DNA of 50,411 nucleotides from assembly GCA_009692305.1 (NCBI GenBank), contig SHZK01000018.1, positions 1-50,411 of the forward strand, written 5' to 3'. Origin of the DNA: Gammaproteobacteria bacterium (GTDB lineage Bacteria > Pseudomonadota > Gammaproteobacteria > Pseudomonadales > Pseudohongiellaceae). The notes below the pieces were generated by a model. That model worked only from the letters and a program-made list of their open reading frames with translations. It did not search any database and was not told where the DNA came from. Positions 7,835-16,743 of this stretch are shown here, piece after piece. The position numbers and the translations under genes were made by a program. The first letter of the stretch is position 1. The number at the start of each line of letters is the position of its first letter.

Positions 7835-8058
7835 GCAAACTGCAGGAGTCGTCCAGGTTCGACCTCTCCTGCGGTTTGCATAACCCAGTTACCTGAGTTT
7901 AAGAGTAGCCTGTCCCCGGCTACTTGCTAAATAAGTCCAGATATTGCCAATCGGTCGCCTTTAATGGCACCGCGGCCCGATCTGGTGACCTTAACTCGCT
8001 GCTACCCAAAGCACCCTGGGGCTATCCACAATGCCGGGAGCGGCAGCGAGTCAGGTCA
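7835..8058 (-). ncRNA. Structured recA leader RNA (candidate, three strong hairpins)
   Basis: The 432-bp gap between pncC and recA contains no convincing gene. Read leftward it holds three inverted repeats. The first pairs 8043-8058 with 7986-8002 (9 + 6 pairs around a small internal loop). The second pairs GTAGCC/GGCTAC at 7905-7910 and 7918-7923. The third pairs 7835-7848 with 7866-7879 (14 pairs, one mismatch), extended inside by AGGT/ACCT. The outermost hairpin begins where transcription from the predicted promoter would start. No U-run follows any hairpin, so these are not simple terminators. I do not recognise a known RNA family. Confidence 0.45.
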
Positions 8059-8063
8059 TAAAA

Positions 8064-8092
8064 CTATAAAGTACTGTATGTATTTACAGTTA
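8064..8092 (-). promoter_or_regulatory. Putative recA promoter overlapping a LexA box
   Basis: On the minus strand TAACTG (8092-8087) and TTATAG (8069-8064) form -35 and -10 boxes with a 17-base spacer. The LexA box lies across the spacer and the -35 edge, much as in the E. coli recA promoter. The predicted start near 8057 gives a leader of about 340 nt. Confidence 0.55.
8074..8089. promoter_or_regulatory. LexA (SOS) box
   Basis: CTGTATGTATTTACAG fits CTGT-N8-ACAG exactly with an AT-rich centre, the gammaproteobacterial LexA consensus. It is placed to block the recA promoter. Confidence 0.85.
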
Positions 8093-8111
8093 CGATTTAA
8101 CCAAAATATTA

Positions 8112-8127
8112 CTGTATATACAACCAG
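8112..8127. promoter_or_regulatory. Second LexA-like box
   Basis: CTGTATATACAACCAG matches CTGT-N8-ACAG with one change in the right half-site. Its start is 38 bp from the start of the first box, so two LexA dimers could sit in tandem. Confidence 0.5.
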
Positions 8128-8152
8128 TATATTGGCCAAATTTTCATTTCCT

Positions 8153-8689
8153 TTAGTCTGAGCTTAAATCTTTTTCTGCAGCCCGATTTACGCCCAGCAT
8201 TAGCAAGCAACCCTCCAGCGCAGCCAGCACCGCAGCCAGTCGCACCGCTTCCCGGTCGCCCGCGAAATGAAAGCAGCGCGCAAGTGTCTGCTGTTGCCAC
8301 TGCCATGCAATCCACACCGTACCCACCGGTTTCGCACGCGAGCCACCATCTGGTCCGGCAATGCCACTCACCGCCACCGCGAAATTGGCGCGACTATTAT
8401 TAATGGCGCCCGCCGTCATCGCTCGCACCGTGGCTTCACTCACCGCGCCGGCTGCATCCGGTTCGAATAATGCAGCGGGTACTTGCAGCAGTCGCTGCTT
8501 GGCGTCATTGGAATACGTCACGAAGCCTGTGTCGAACCAAGTAGAACTACCGGCGAGCGCGGTGAGCGATTGCGAGATCCAGCCACCGGTGCAGGATTCG
8601 GCGGTGGCCATGATCAGTTTGCGGGAGAGCAGCGCGTTAGCAAGTCGTTGAACCAACTCTGGGATTACATTTTCTGACGATTCTGGCAT
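8153..8689 (-). CDS. pncC: Nicotinamide-nucleotide amidohydrolase PncC (CinA C-terminal domain family)
   Basis: PncC deamidates nicotinamide mononucleotide to nicotinic acid mononucleotide in the cytosolic pyridine nucleotide cycle, recycling NMN left by DNA ligase. The 178-aa protein is a stand-alone CinA C-terminal domain with ATAESCTGGWIS (nucleophile region), FVTYSNDAKQRLL, and SGIAGPDGGS followed by KPVGTVWIAW. The pncC-recA adjacency is conserved in E. coli and Pseudomonas. The start ATG is at 8689. Confidence 0.93.
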   Translation of the reverse strand: MPESSENVIPELVQRLANALLSRKLIMATAESCTGGWISQSLTALAGSSTWFDTGFVTYSNDAKQRLLQVPAALFEPDAAGAVSEATVRAMTAGAINNSRANFAVAVSGIAGPDGGSRAKPVGTVWIAWQWQQQTLARCFHFAGDREAVRLAAVLAALEGCLLMLGVNRAAEKDLSSD

Positions 8690-8757
8690 CGGCTAATGGT
8701 AACGAGTTGGGTTAGTTAAGCAAGCGCGGAAGGTGTTGGTTAATATTCTTTGATGAA

Positions 8758-8795
8758 GCAATGCGGAGAGAATTGGGTGATGCAATGCGGAGAGA
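8758..8795. repeat. 14-bp direct repeat
   Basis: GCAATGCGGAGAGA occurs at 8758-8771 and 8782-8795 (period 24) in the gene-poor stretch 8690-9386, directly left of an inverted-repeat element. Confidence 0.85.
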
Positions 8796-8804
8796 GCGCA
8801 CGAA

Positions 8805-8986
8805 GTAAATGGATATTGTTACCTCAGCAGCGCGCACCCCTCTTTCGTGAATCTTTATAGATTTCAATATCCCTCGACAATAGAGCCTCTCAAGCCACAG
8901 TCCCCCTCGGTCGGAAGCCCTGTAAAGCGGTCTTCCTCGGTCAGTCGGTGCTGCGCTTTGATCGCTGAGTAACAATACCCATTTAC
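8805..8986. repeat. MITE-like element with about 23-bp terminal inverted repeats
   Basis: The left arm 8805-8828 and right arm 8964-8986 are inverted copies with one mismatch and one extra base (core TATTGTTAC / GTAACAATA). The 135 bp between them contain two CCTCGGTC copies and no credible gene. Similarity extends outward imperfectly (AGCGC on both sides). It may be a non-autonomous mobile element or a structured RNA. Confidence 0.6.
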
Positions 8987-9043
8987 TCCGCGCTTGCAGT
9001 TCCCATTACACACTGTGCAACTAAAAACTGGACACTCGAAGCC

Positions 9044-9214
9044 ATTGTGCTATTCGGTTTTGCACAATCAACCAGCACTGCGGTTTGTCAGCGGAAACCA
9101 CATAAAAGGCGCTACGCCGAGCAAGGAAAAAGACCGTTTTCCAGGGCTTTTTCCGCAGTGAGGGTAGCCCGGAGGGCCGCGGCGACAGTGGTTGGAGTTG
9201 ACAAGCCGCAGTGC
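9044..9214. repeat. Nested inverted repeats upstream of mutS
   Basis: GCACTGCGGTTTGTCA (9075-9090) pairs with TGACAAGCCGCAGTGC (9199-9214) with one wobble position. Inside, AACCAC (9096-9101) pairs with GTGGTT (9188-9193), and GGAAAAAG (9125-9132) pairs with CTTTTTCC (9147-9154). A smaller hairpin, ATTGTGC (9044-9050) with GCACAAT (9062-9068), lies just left. ACTCGAAG flanks both sides of the structure as a direct repeat (9033-9040, 9215-9222). No protein-coding signal was seen. Confidence 0.65.
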
Positions 9215-9386
9215 GACTCGAAGGCACATTCAAATTAATTGAAGACGACAGAGTCCAGTGCTACTCAAAAGCACTGAAACAATTGCTGTCCAAGTGCCAA
9301 GGCAAACCGTGTAGAATTCCGGGTCATCGCTGATAAGCATTTGTGTTTATCCCCATCCGCCCCGATCCAAACCAGCAGTAGCAATT

Positions 9387-11996
9387 TTGACTGACGCGCA
9401 ATCACATACTCCCATGATGCAGCAGTTTCTGCGTATCAAGGCACAGCATCCTGATGGCTTGTTGTTTTATCGCATGGGCGATTTCTATGAGCTGTTCTAT
9501 GACGATGCGAAAACAGCCGCCGCCATCCTCGATATCACCTTGACCGCACGCGGCAAGTCCGGTGGCGAACCAATTCCCATGTGTGGCATACCGTTTCATG
9601 CGGCAGACCGCTATCTGGCCAAACTGGTAGATGCGGGTGTGTCCATCGCAATTTGCGAACAGATCGGCGATCCGGAAACATCCAAGGGACCAGTCGAGCG
9701 ACAGGTGGTGCGGATCATTACCCCTGGCACCGTAAGTGATGAGGCACTGCTGGACGAGCGTCGCGACAACTGCTTGCTGGCCGTGGCCGCGGGACCAAAT
9801 CCGGGCACTGAAAAACAACAACGCAGCTATGGCTTAGCATCCATCAACATCAGTAGCGGTCGCTTCGTGTTGAGCGAGGTGCAGGGACTCGAGGCGCTGC
9901 TTACCGAAATCGGGCGCATCCAGCCAGCCGAGATTTTAATCAGCGAAGACTTGCGTGAACTTGATAACAAGCTGCAACACCCGGCCAAACGCAAGCGTCC
10001 GCCCTGGGAGTTTGAGCTCGACAATGCCACGCGCTTGCTGACGACGCATTTCGCCGTGCGCGATCTCAGCGCATTCGATTGCACCCATATGCACATTGCA
10101 TTGCAGGCCGCCGGTTGCCTGATGCAATACGCACGCGAGACGCAGCAATCAGAATTACCACACATTCAAGGTATCCAGGTTGAGCAGTTGCGCGACAGCG
10201 TGATTCTCGATGCGGCCAGTCGGCGCAATCTGGAACTGGACACCAATCTCGCCGGCGGTCGCGACCACACACTACTGTCCGTCATCGATCGCTGCGCCAC
10301 TGCCATGGGCACGCGCCTGCTGTCACGCTGGATCAACCGCCCGCTGCGCGACAGTGTGCAACTCACGTCGCGTCAGGATGTGGTAGCCGCGCTCATTACC
10401 AATTATCGCTTCGAGCCCTTGCATGAGAAATTGCAGGCGATCGGGGATCAGGAGCGCATCATCGCGCGCCTCGGATTGCGCTCGGCACGCCCCCGGGATC
10501 TTGCCAAGTTGCGTGACGGCCTCGCTCTGCTGCCAGACTTACAACAGCTATTACATGGTATCGACTGCACTCACCTCTCCACTCTGCGCAAGGCAATTGC
10601 CGAGTTTCCACAACAGGTCGCCTTGTTGCAACGCGCCATCGAGGACAACCCTCCGGTGGTGATCCGGGAAGGAGGCGTCATCGCCAATGGCTTTGATAGT
10701 GAGCTGGATGAGCTGCGCAACCTCAGCACCAATGCCGGACAGTATCTGCTTGATCTGGAACAGCGCGAGCACGCGCGTACTGGCTTGAGCTCACTCAAGG
10801 TTGGCTACAATCGCGTGCACGGTTACTACATTGAAATCAGCAAGGGCCAGGCCGAAACTGAATTGCCGGCCACCTACCAGCGCCGTCAGACACTGAAAAA
10901 TGCCGAGCGTTTTATCACCCCGGAGTTGAAAGAATTTGAGGACAAGGTGCTCAGTTCCCGCAGCAAGGCGTTGGCGCGTGAGAAGCAACTCTATGATGAA
11001 TTGCTGGAGCAACTCGCGACCCAGCTGAGTGCGCTAATCGCCTCTGCTGAAGCAATCGCGGAACTGGACGTGCTGGTGAATTTCGCCGAGCGCGCGGTGA
11101 ATCTGGAATACTGTCGGCCGCAACTTACCGATTACCCGGGCATCGAGATTAAGGGCGGTCGGCACCCGGTCGTGGAACAGGTAATGCAGCAAGTGACGAA
11201 CGAAACTTTTGTAGCGAATAATCTGGTGCTGAATCAGCAGCAGAAGATGCTGATCATCACCGGTCCCAATATGGGCGGCAAATCCACTTACATGCGCCAG
11301 ACAGCATTAATAGTTCTGCTGGCTTTGTGCGGCAGCTATGTGCCCGCCACCGCGGTGCGGGTGGGTCCGATCGATCGCATCTTCACGCGCATCGGTTCCT
11401 CGGACGACCTCGCCGGCGGTCGCTCCACGTTTATGGTGGAAATGACCGAGACGGCCAATATCCTGCACAACGCCACCAGCAACAGCCTGGTGTTGATGGA
11501 TGAGATTGGGCGTGGCACCAGCACCTTCGATGGTCTGTCACTGGCCTGGGCGGCAGCGGTTTATATTGCCGAACAACTCAATGCCTATACCTTGTTCGCT
11601 ACCCATTATTTCGAACTCACCAGCTTGCCGGAACACTACCCCACCATCTGCAACGTGCATCTCGACGCTGTGGAACACGACCACGGCATCGTTTTTCTGC
11701 ATGCGGTAAAAGCGGGTCCTGCCAACCAGAGTTATGGATTGCAGGTGGCGCAGCTGGCAGGCATTCCAAGACCGGTAATCGAGCGGGCGCGCGCCAAACT
11801 GATGCAGTTGGAAGCCGATGGCAAGGACGCGCCACCGACGCTACCCAAAACCTCCGCAACCACAGCACAACCCGACCTGTTCGGCGCCGCCCCACACCCG
11901 GCAGTGGAGCAATTACAGCGGCTAAATCCCGATGAGATCAGTGCCCGGGAAGCGCTTGCGATCCTGTATGAATTGAAACTGAAAAGCGCCAGCTGA
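9387..11996 (+). CDS. mutS: DNA mismatch repair protein MutS
   Basis: MutS recognises base mismatches and small loops and recruits MutL. The protein is 869 aa. The N-terminal mismatch-binding domain carries the Phe-x-Glu motif in [11 protein letters not shown] (Phe33, Glu35). Connector, core and clamp domains follow. The ATPase domain has Walker [10 protein letters not shown] (from about residue 626) and Walker [17 protein letters not shown]. The tail ends in a beta-clamp/tetramer region with PDLFG. The start is TTG at 9387, chosen because the family begins a few residues before HTPMMQQ; ATG 9414 would cut this off. No clear Shine-Dalgarno is seen. Confidence 0.98.
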   Translation: MTDAQSHTPMMQQFLRIKAQHPDGLLFYRMGDFYELFYDDAKTAAAILDITLTARGKSGGEPIPMCGIPFHAADRYLAKLVDAGVSIAICEQIGDPETSKGPVERQVVRIITPGTVSDEALLDERRDNCLLAVAAGPNPGTEKQQRSYGLASINISSGRFVLSEVQGLEALLTEIGRIQPAEILISEDLRELDNKLQHPAKRKRPPWEFELDNATRLLTTHFAVRDLSAFDCTHMHIALQAAGCLMQYARETQQSELPHIQGIQVEQLRDSVILDAASRRNLELDTNLAGGRDHTLLSVIDRCATAMGTRLLSRWINRPLRDSVQLTSRQDVVAALITNYRFEPLHEKLQAIGDQERIIARLGLRSARPRDLAKLRDGLALLPDLQQLLHGIDCTHLSTLRKAIAEFPQQVALLQRAIEDNPPVVIREGGVIANGFDSELDELRNLSTNAGQYLLDLEQREHARTGLSSLKVGYNRVHGYYIEISKGQAETELPATYQRRQTLKNAERFITPELKEFEDKVLSSRSKALAREKQLYDELLEQLATQLSALIASAEAIAELDVLVNFAERAVNLEYCRPQLTDYPGIEIKGGRHPVVEQVMQQVTNETFVANNLVLNQQQKMLIITGPNMGGKSTYMRQTALIVLLALCGSYVPATAVRVGPIDRIFTRIGSSDDLAGGRSTFMVEMTETANILHNATSNSLVLMDEIGRGTSTFDGLSLAWAAAVYIAEQLNAYTLFATHYFELTSLPEHYPTICNVHLDAVEHDHGIVFLHAVKAGPANQSYGLQVAQLAGIPRPVIERARAKLMQLEADGKDAPPTLPKTSATTAQPDLFGAAPHPAVEQLQRLNPDEISAREALAILYELKLKSAS

Positions 11997-12063
11997 TTGG
12001 CACAAGATCAAATAAAGCTGGTAGAATGTTCGCCGTCACAGCCTGGAGAAGAGTGGAGATAAC

Positions 12064-12387
12064 ATGACGTTTGTAGTGGGTGAAAATTGTATCCGTTGTA
12101 AGCACACCGATTGCGTAGAGGTCTGCCCGGTAGACTGTTTCTACGAAGGCCCTAATTTCCTGGTGATTCATCCTGATGAGTGTATCGACTGTGCGCTGTG
12201 TGAGCCTGAGTGCCCGGTAGACGCTATCTATGCTGAAGACGAATTGCCAGAAGCCCAGCATGAATTTCTGAAGTTGAATGCCGAACTCGCTGAAAAATGG
12301 ACCAATATCACCGAGAAGAAAGCTGCCATGCCCGGTGCCGAAGAGTGGACGGACAAGCTTAACAAGCGTCAATATCTGGAAATGTAG
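12064..12387 (+). CDS. fdxA: Seven-iron ferredoxin FdxA
   Basis: This is a 107-aa soluble electron carrier with one [3Fe-4S] and one [4Fe-4S] cluster. Cysteine motifs are [14 protein letters not shown] near the N-terminus and [12 protein letters not shown] in the middle. The C-terminal helix ([11 protein letters not shown]...) is typical of the Azotobacter/Pseudomonas FdI type. A good GGAG lies before the ATG. The mutS-fdxA pair is conserved, but rpoS, usually next in Pseudomonas-like genomes, is missing. Confidence 0.96.
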   Translation: MTFVVGENCIRCKHTDCVEVCPVDCFYEGPNFLVIHPDECIDCALCEPECPVDAIYAEDELPEAQHEFLKLNAELAEKWTNITEKKAAMPGAEEWTDKLNKRQYLEM

Positions 12388-12457
12388 CTACTCGCCAGCG
12401 CACTTTTGCTGCAACCGTGAAAATTTAACACTGTTATGCCTGCGCTGCCGCCGCGTT

Positions 12458-13384
12458 TCAGCGGCGGGACAGCAGCTCAGCCGGATCTACTGACTTACCA
12501 TCAACCCGAATTTCAAAATGCAGCATCGGCGTTCCCGCCGGGTTTTGCCCAAGCTCTGCAATCTGCTGACCAGCCTGCACACGATCACCTTCTTGCACTA
12601 ACATCGCACTGTTATGGGAATAGGCGCTGAGATAGCGATCGCCATGCCGCAGTATGATTAATTCACCAGCGCCCTGAATGCCGCGGCCGGAATACACTAC
12701 ATCACCAGCGCTCGCTGCCAGTACCGGCTCGCCTACACGGCCATCGAAGTCGATGCCTTTGCTCTGTGCATCGAAGGACCGCAAGATGGGACCCTGATGT
12801 GGCCATTGCCAACTGGGTGTGGCGTTGCTTGAGCCGATAGCTTGCCGGATGACACCATTGTCGGTATTGGCCGTACCCTGCGCGCGCGCCACGGAATTGT
12901 TTGCCACCGCCACGCCGATATTACTGCCCGGTGTAATGGCAGCGGCGCCACGACTATTACTATCCAGCAGCAACTCCTGATCGACCAATATCGTATAAGG
13001 AGGATTGAGTCCGTTCGCCAGCGCCAGTGCACGAAAATCGAGGTCGTATTGAAAGGCGATGGAGTACAGCGTATCACCGCGGCTGACGCGATGCGTGCGC
13101 GCTGGCGAAGTGCCGGAACTGGCAGCTACAGTTGGAGCACGTGCTGGCTCGGTAGTAGTTGTAACAGGTGCACTGCCGCCTTGCGCGCGCAGTGCGCTGT
13201 CTGACGTAGAGCTGTTTACAATAAGTGGCGGTGTGATGACTTGCCGTGCGCCCTGCTCCGCCACCGGAGCCTGGTAATTATTGCCGCAAGCGCTCAAGAC
13301 CACGCAGGCGCATACCAGCAAACCTGCAGCTCGCAGCGAACGACTCTCTTTGGGCACCACATTGCCCCTCACCAGCGCCTTCAT
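12458..13384 (-). CDS. nlpD: Lipoprotein NlpD, amidase activator with LysM and degenerate M23 domain
   Basis: NlpD activates the periplasmic amidase AmiC for septal peptidoglycan splitting. The 308-aa precursor has a lipobox VVLSAC (Cys about 33), a LysM domain (HRVSRGDTLYSIAFQYDLDF...), and a C-terminal LytM/M23 domain (KGIDFDG, YSHNSAML, LHFEIRVDGKSVDP). The catalytic metal ligands are replaced (Lys for the first His), as expected for a non-enzymatic activator. It overlaps the DUF368 stop by ATGA, so translation is probably coupled. A GC-rich hairpin at the stop (CCGCCGC/GCGGCGG, about 12447-12467) may end transcription for this gene and for convergent fdxA, but there is no T-run. Confidence 0.93.
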   Translation of the reverse strand: MKALVRGNVVPKESRSLRAAGLLVCACVVLSACGNNYQAPVAEQGARQVITPPLIVNSSTSDSALRAQGGSAPVTTTTEPARAPTVAASSGTSPARTHRVSRGDTLYSIAFQYDLDFRALALANGLNPPYTILVDQELLLDSNSRGAAAITPGSNIGVAVANNSVARAQGTANTDNGVIRQAIGSSNATPSWQWPHQGPILRSFDAQSKGIDFDGRVGEPVLAASAGDVVYSGRGIQGAGELIILRHGDRYLSAYSHNSAMLVQEGDRVQAGQQIAELGQNPAGTPMLHFEIRVDGKSVDPAELLSRR

Positions 13385-14394
13385 GGCTCGTTTCCTGAGT
13401 CCTGTTGTGCAATGTTCTGCGTATAGCCAGCATGCTTGGTGCGAGTAAATATCCGCTCCATGCCCAGAATCAGAATGCCACCAGCCAGCAAACTACCCAC
13501 CACCAGCAATACCTGCGGGGCTTGCCCGGTGAGTTCCGTGTATTGCCAAGGCCACACATTTAGCGCACGCAATATATGCAACTCGCCGCTGCTGTCTGTG
13601 ACATAGCTCTGCGCTTGCTGCCACGGCCACAATACTGGCAGAGATCCCAGCAGCATGCCGATGATAAATCCATAACTCAGTTCATGGAAATTACTTAGCA
13701 CCCAGGCCAACACGCGTGAAAAAGCCAGCAACCCAACGATGCAAACCAGCATGAAGACCAGAATTACCAGCAGATTGATCTCGATTAATGCCGTTAGCAC
13801 ATATTCGTAAACACCTAACAATAATAATATGAACGCGCCTGACAGTCCCGGCAAGATCATGGCGCAGATCGCGATGGCACCACTGAAGAAAATTGCAGGC
13901 AGAGAAAAATTACCACTGGTCGGCGGCAGCAAACCAATGGCGACAGTGAAAGCAGCACCAATACCCAAGGCTACCAGATTTGGCCACGCCCGCAAATTGC
14001 ACGCACCTCTTAATAACCAGCTCGAAGCCAATACCAGACCAATGAAGAACGCCATCAGCGCGGCGAATTGATTATCTAACAAATACAATACGGTTCTGGC
14101 TGACAGCACGAGGCCGCTCAGAATGCCAAGCGCGAGTACGATTAGAAAATTGCCGTTGATGTATTTCCATGCAGCGCCCGCCTGGCCACTTGCAAGCAAC
14201 CGTAGCGCGTGCAAGTCAACTGCGCGAATGGAATAGATCAGCGTGTCATAAATGTGAGTGATGCCCGCGATGGTGCCGCCTGAAATACCTGGCACAGAAT
14301 CCCCTATTCCCATCGCTACTCCCTTGGCGAAGATCGCCGCGTGGGAAGCATGGGCAGCGACTGGTAGTTCCTGTTTAGCACTCTCGTGGTTCAT
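13381..14394 (-). CDS. DUF368 membrane protein, probable undecaprenyl-phosphate translocase (PopT-like)
   Basis: This 337-aa polytopic membrane protein has about nine hydrophobic segments and the family signatures KGVAMGIGDSVPGISGGTIA at the N-terminus and ICAMILPGLSGAFILLLLGVYE in the middle (two related inverted-repeat halves). DUF368 proteins have been proposed to flip undecaprenyl phosphate back across the inner membrane (PopT, studied in Vibrio cholerae). Function here is by homology. It lies in a pcm-DUF368-nlpD row and shares an ATGA overlap with nlpD, which fits a role in cell-wall building. Confidence 0.85.
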   Translation of the reverse strand: MNHESAKQELPVAAHASHAAIFAKGVAMGIGDSVPGISGGTIAGITHIYDTLIYSIRAVDLHALRLLASGQAGAAWKYINGNFLIVLALGILSGLVLSARTVLYLLDNQFAALMAFFIGLVLASSWLLRGACNLRAWPNLVALGIGAAFTVAIGLLPPTSGNFSLPAIFFSGAIAICAMILPGLSGAFILLLLGVYEYVLTALIEINLLVILVFMLVCIVGLLAFSRVLAWVLSNFHELSYGFIIGMLLGSLPVLWPWQQAQSYVTDSSGELHILRALNVWPWQYTELTGQAPQVLLVVGSLLAGGILILGMERIFTRTKHAGYTQNIAQQDSGNEP

Positions 14395-14423
14395 ATCTAT
14401 TCAAAATAATTAAAATAATCAAA

Positions 14424-15095
14424 TTAATGTTGCACCTGACCTACCAGCAATGGCACGAATCGCACCGCTGCCAGAATGGTAGTCTCGAACTCCTGCCCGG
14501 TTCGGGTTATTAATTGCAGCTCCTGACGACTGTCACCGCCCACAGGAATTACCAGCCGTCCACCGTCTGCCAATTGTTGCAGCAATTCATGGGGAATCTG
14601 CTGCGGCGCCGCGGTCGTCAAAATGGCATCGTAGGGGCCGTATTTTACCCAGCCGACACTGCCATCCCCGTGCATGAAATCAATATTGCGCAGTCCCAGC
14701 AGCTTCAGGGTTTTCTTCGCTCGATCCATTAACGGTCGAATGCGTTCGATCGTGTAAACCGATTTCGCCAGTTGTGCAATTACTGCTGTCTGGTAACCAC
14801 AACCGGTACCGATTTCCAGCACCTTGGTGATCGGACCGGAACGCAACAGCGCTTCGGTCATCTTCGCCACCACATAGGGTTGCGAGATAGTCTGGTTATA
14901 CCCAATCGGTAATGCCACATCCTCGTACGCCCGGTGCGACAGGGCCTCGTCCAGGAAAATATGCCGCGGGGTGGAGCGAATCACGTCAAGCACTTCCATA
15001 CTGCCGATGCCTTGATCGATCAAACGGCCCAAAAGACGCTCACGGGTACGTTGTGAGGTCATGCCTATGCCATTGAGATTTATCTTATTCTGCAT
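14424..15095 (-). CDS. pcm: Protein-L-isoaspartate O-methyltransferase
   Basis: Pcm repairs isoaspartyl residues in aged proteins using S-adenosylmethionine. Motifs are [35 protein letters not shown] (substrate loop) and the SAM site [16 protein letters not shown]. The 223-aa form uses ATG 15095; an in-frame ATG at 15062 ([11 protein letters not shown]) matches Pseudomonas Pcm starts better, and neither has a strong ribosome-binding site. It follows truD after 11 bp; surE, usually between them, is absent. Confidence 0.95.
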   Translation of the reverse strand: MQNKINLNGIGMTSQRTRERLLGRLIDQGIGSMEVLDVIRSTPRHIFLDEALSHRAYEDVALPIGYNQTISQPYVVAKMTEALLRSGPITKVLEIGTGCGYQTAVIAQLAKSVYTIERIRPLMDRAKKTLKLLGLRNIDFMHGDGSVGWVKYGPYDAILTTAAPQQIPHELLQQLADGGRLVIPVGGDSRQELQLITRTGQEFETTILAAVRFVPLLVGQVQH

Positions 15096-15106
15096 GAATC
15101 GATGTA

Positions 15107-16210
15107 CTACTGATTTGATGAATTAACATTGCAAAGTTCCCGCAACAGGCTAGTGGCGTAGCTGCCTCTGGATAAGGCGAAACGCAGACTGAGTACCGTG
15201 GCAGTCTCCCAATGCCATTCCAGTTGTATCGGCACGAAACGCAAGGGCCGCCGCGCTGAGTTCAATCCGCAGCGTTTGAGAGCCTGTACCAGCACCGCGT
15301 ATTGTCGCAGTACTGCATCTTCAATATCGGCCACTTTGCCATGGCTTATATATTTATCTTTCAGATCGACCGCCCCGGCCAGGGGGCCGGAGAGGTGCAC
15401 ATCGAATTCCTGCAGGCGGCGCTGCAGCTGTTCATCCCAGGCGCCTGCCGCTACGGCGAAGCAACGATCGGTGCCCGCCAGGTTAAGCACGTCACCCGGA
15501 GTATAGGTATTCCAGTTACCTGCCTCGATGCGACTGCTGAGCACCTGGTTAAACAGGTAGGCACGGGCGGCGGAATACAACATACCGCGCTTGAAGTGCT
15601 GGTGCTGCAGACCGGCAGCAGCAGGGCCAGAGTTTTCAGCGCTGCCAACAACTTGCTCCATCAGTGCCTGCACCTGCGCCAGGTTGCTCAGGTCCCGACC
15701 GAAACGTTGTTCACCGAAATAGTTGGGCAATCCTGAAATCTGGATTTGGCGCAGCCGCGCGTCGAATTGGGCAGGATCACCCTCGCAATCGCGCAGCCGT
15801 AACTGGAAATGATTGCGTTTATGGCTACCGATCTTCAATTTGCGCGAGTTGCGTTGGGTCTCGAGGATGGCAAGATTGGCGTCCTCTATGCCTTTGATTT
15901 TGTACTCTGCTGACGCTTCCAACGGCAGACTGAACCACTGCGAACATTCACCACGCCGATCCTTCATGCCGGCGTAGCCGATGGCCACCAGCGGCAGATC
16001 TGTCACTGCTTGCAAACGTCTGGCAACGTCTGGCGTGGAGAGGTCACTCTTCTGTACCCGCAAATACAGGTGCTCACCGTTACCCGTGCAGTTGAATCCG
16101 AGCTCCTCATCCACAATGAAATCGTTTAGTTGCTGCTTGATGGTGGCGCTGACGGCAGGGACTCCATAGGCATAGGCAAGCGCTGCCAGCGTGCTAAATT
16201 TATCTGTCAC
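15107..16210 (-). CDS. truD: tRNA pseudouridine(13) synthase TruD
   Basis: TruD converts U13 of tRNA-Glu to pseudouridine. The 367-aa protein carries the catalytic Asp in [19 protein letters not shown] and the TruD-specific [12 protein letters not shown] motif, with the insertion domain in the middle. The start is GTG at 16210, overlapping the ispF stop by 11 bp, which suggests coupling. Confidence 0.95.
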   Translation of the reverse strand: MTDKFSTLAALAYAYGVPAVSATIKQQLNDFIVDEELGFNCTGNGEHLYLRVQKSDLSTPDVARRLQAVTDLPLVAIGYAGMKDRRGECSQWFSLPLEASAEYKIKGIEDANLAILETQRNSRKLKIGSHKRNHFQLRLRDCEGDPAQFDARLRQIQISGLPNYFGEQRFGRDLSNLAQVQALMEQVVGSAENSGPAAAGLQHQHFKRGMLYSAARAYLFNQVLSSRIEAGNWNTYTPGDVLNLAGTDRCFAVAAGAWDEQLQRRLQEFDVHLSGPLAGAVDLKDKYISHGKVADIEDAVLRQYAVLVQALKRCGLNSARRPLRFVPIQLEWHWETATVLSLRFALSRGSYATSLLRELCNVNSSNQ

Positions 16211-16715
16211 AATAAACCAGCACTACGGCGTGACAGGCAATGCCTTCGCTGCGACCGATATAGCCGAGCCCTTCGGTGGTGGTGGCCTTGAGATTCACGC
16301 GATCGGTATCAATTGAAAGCATGGAAGACAGACTGGCACGCATGCTGTCACGGTATTTGCTGATCTTCGGTACCTGCGCCACGATGGTTACATCGCAGTT
16401 GATCAGACTGGCACCTTTCTTCGCCGCCATTTCCAGCACCTCGCTCAGCAACTGCGAACTATCTACATTCTTGTACTGGGCAGAAGTATCCGGAAAATGC
16501 TGGCCAATATCCCCTGCTGCGATGGCACCGAGCAGCGCATCGCAGATTGCATGCAACACCACATCCCCATCGGAATGGGCTATCAAGCTGAGTTTTTCCT
16601 GCAGTTGCACGCCGGCAAGTTTTAATGGTTTGGCCGCATCAAATGTTGCAGCGAAACGATGCACGTCCAGGCCATGCCCGATACGCAGGTTGCTTGGATT
16701 CATAGTGTCTGCCAT
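16200..16715 (-). CDS. ispF: 2-C-methyl-D-erythritol 2,4-cyclodiphosphate synthase
   Basis: IspF cyclises CDP-methylerythritol phosphate in the MEP isoprenoid pathway. The metal-site DVH is seen in IGHGLDVHRF, with HSDGDVVLHAICDALLGA and GDIGQHFPDT following, then TTEGLGYIGRSEGI at the C-terminus. ATG 16715 (171 aa) or ATG 16703 is the likely start; the frame stays open further upstream but would then overlap ispD. GGTGG lies 9 bases before 16715. It is 28 bp after ispD. Confidence 0.95.
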   Translation of the reverse strand: MADTMNPSNLRIGHGLDVHRFAATFDAAKPLKLAGVQLQEKLSLIAHSDGDVVLHAICDALLGAIAAGDIGQHFPDTSAQYKNVDSSQLLSEVLEMAAKKGASLINCDVTIVAQVPKISKYRDSMRASLSSMLSIDTDRVNLKATTTEGLGYIGRSEGIACHAVVLVYCDR

Positions 16716-16743
16716 AGAGTTGCCACCGTCATTGCGTGTACCG

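Noticed and set aside
7835..7879. Rho-independent terminator or attenuator in the recA leader
   Set aside because: The long hairpin is not followed by a T-run on either strand.
7835..8058. RNase P RNA, SRP RNA, tmRNA or 6S RNA in the recA-pncC gap
   Set aside because: None of their conserved core sequences is present.
8712..8975. 87-codon minus-strand frame between pncC and mutS
   Set aside because: It covers the direct repeat and most of the inverted-repeat element; its repeated SLRIAS words simply mirror the DNA repeat.
9075..9214. Integron attC site
   Set aside because: No GTTRRRY/RYYYAAC core-site pair in the right places, no integrase and no cassettes.
9047..9238. Short frames on both strands in the mutS upstream palindrome
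   Set aside because: They read through the inverted repeat on both strands and have no start signals.
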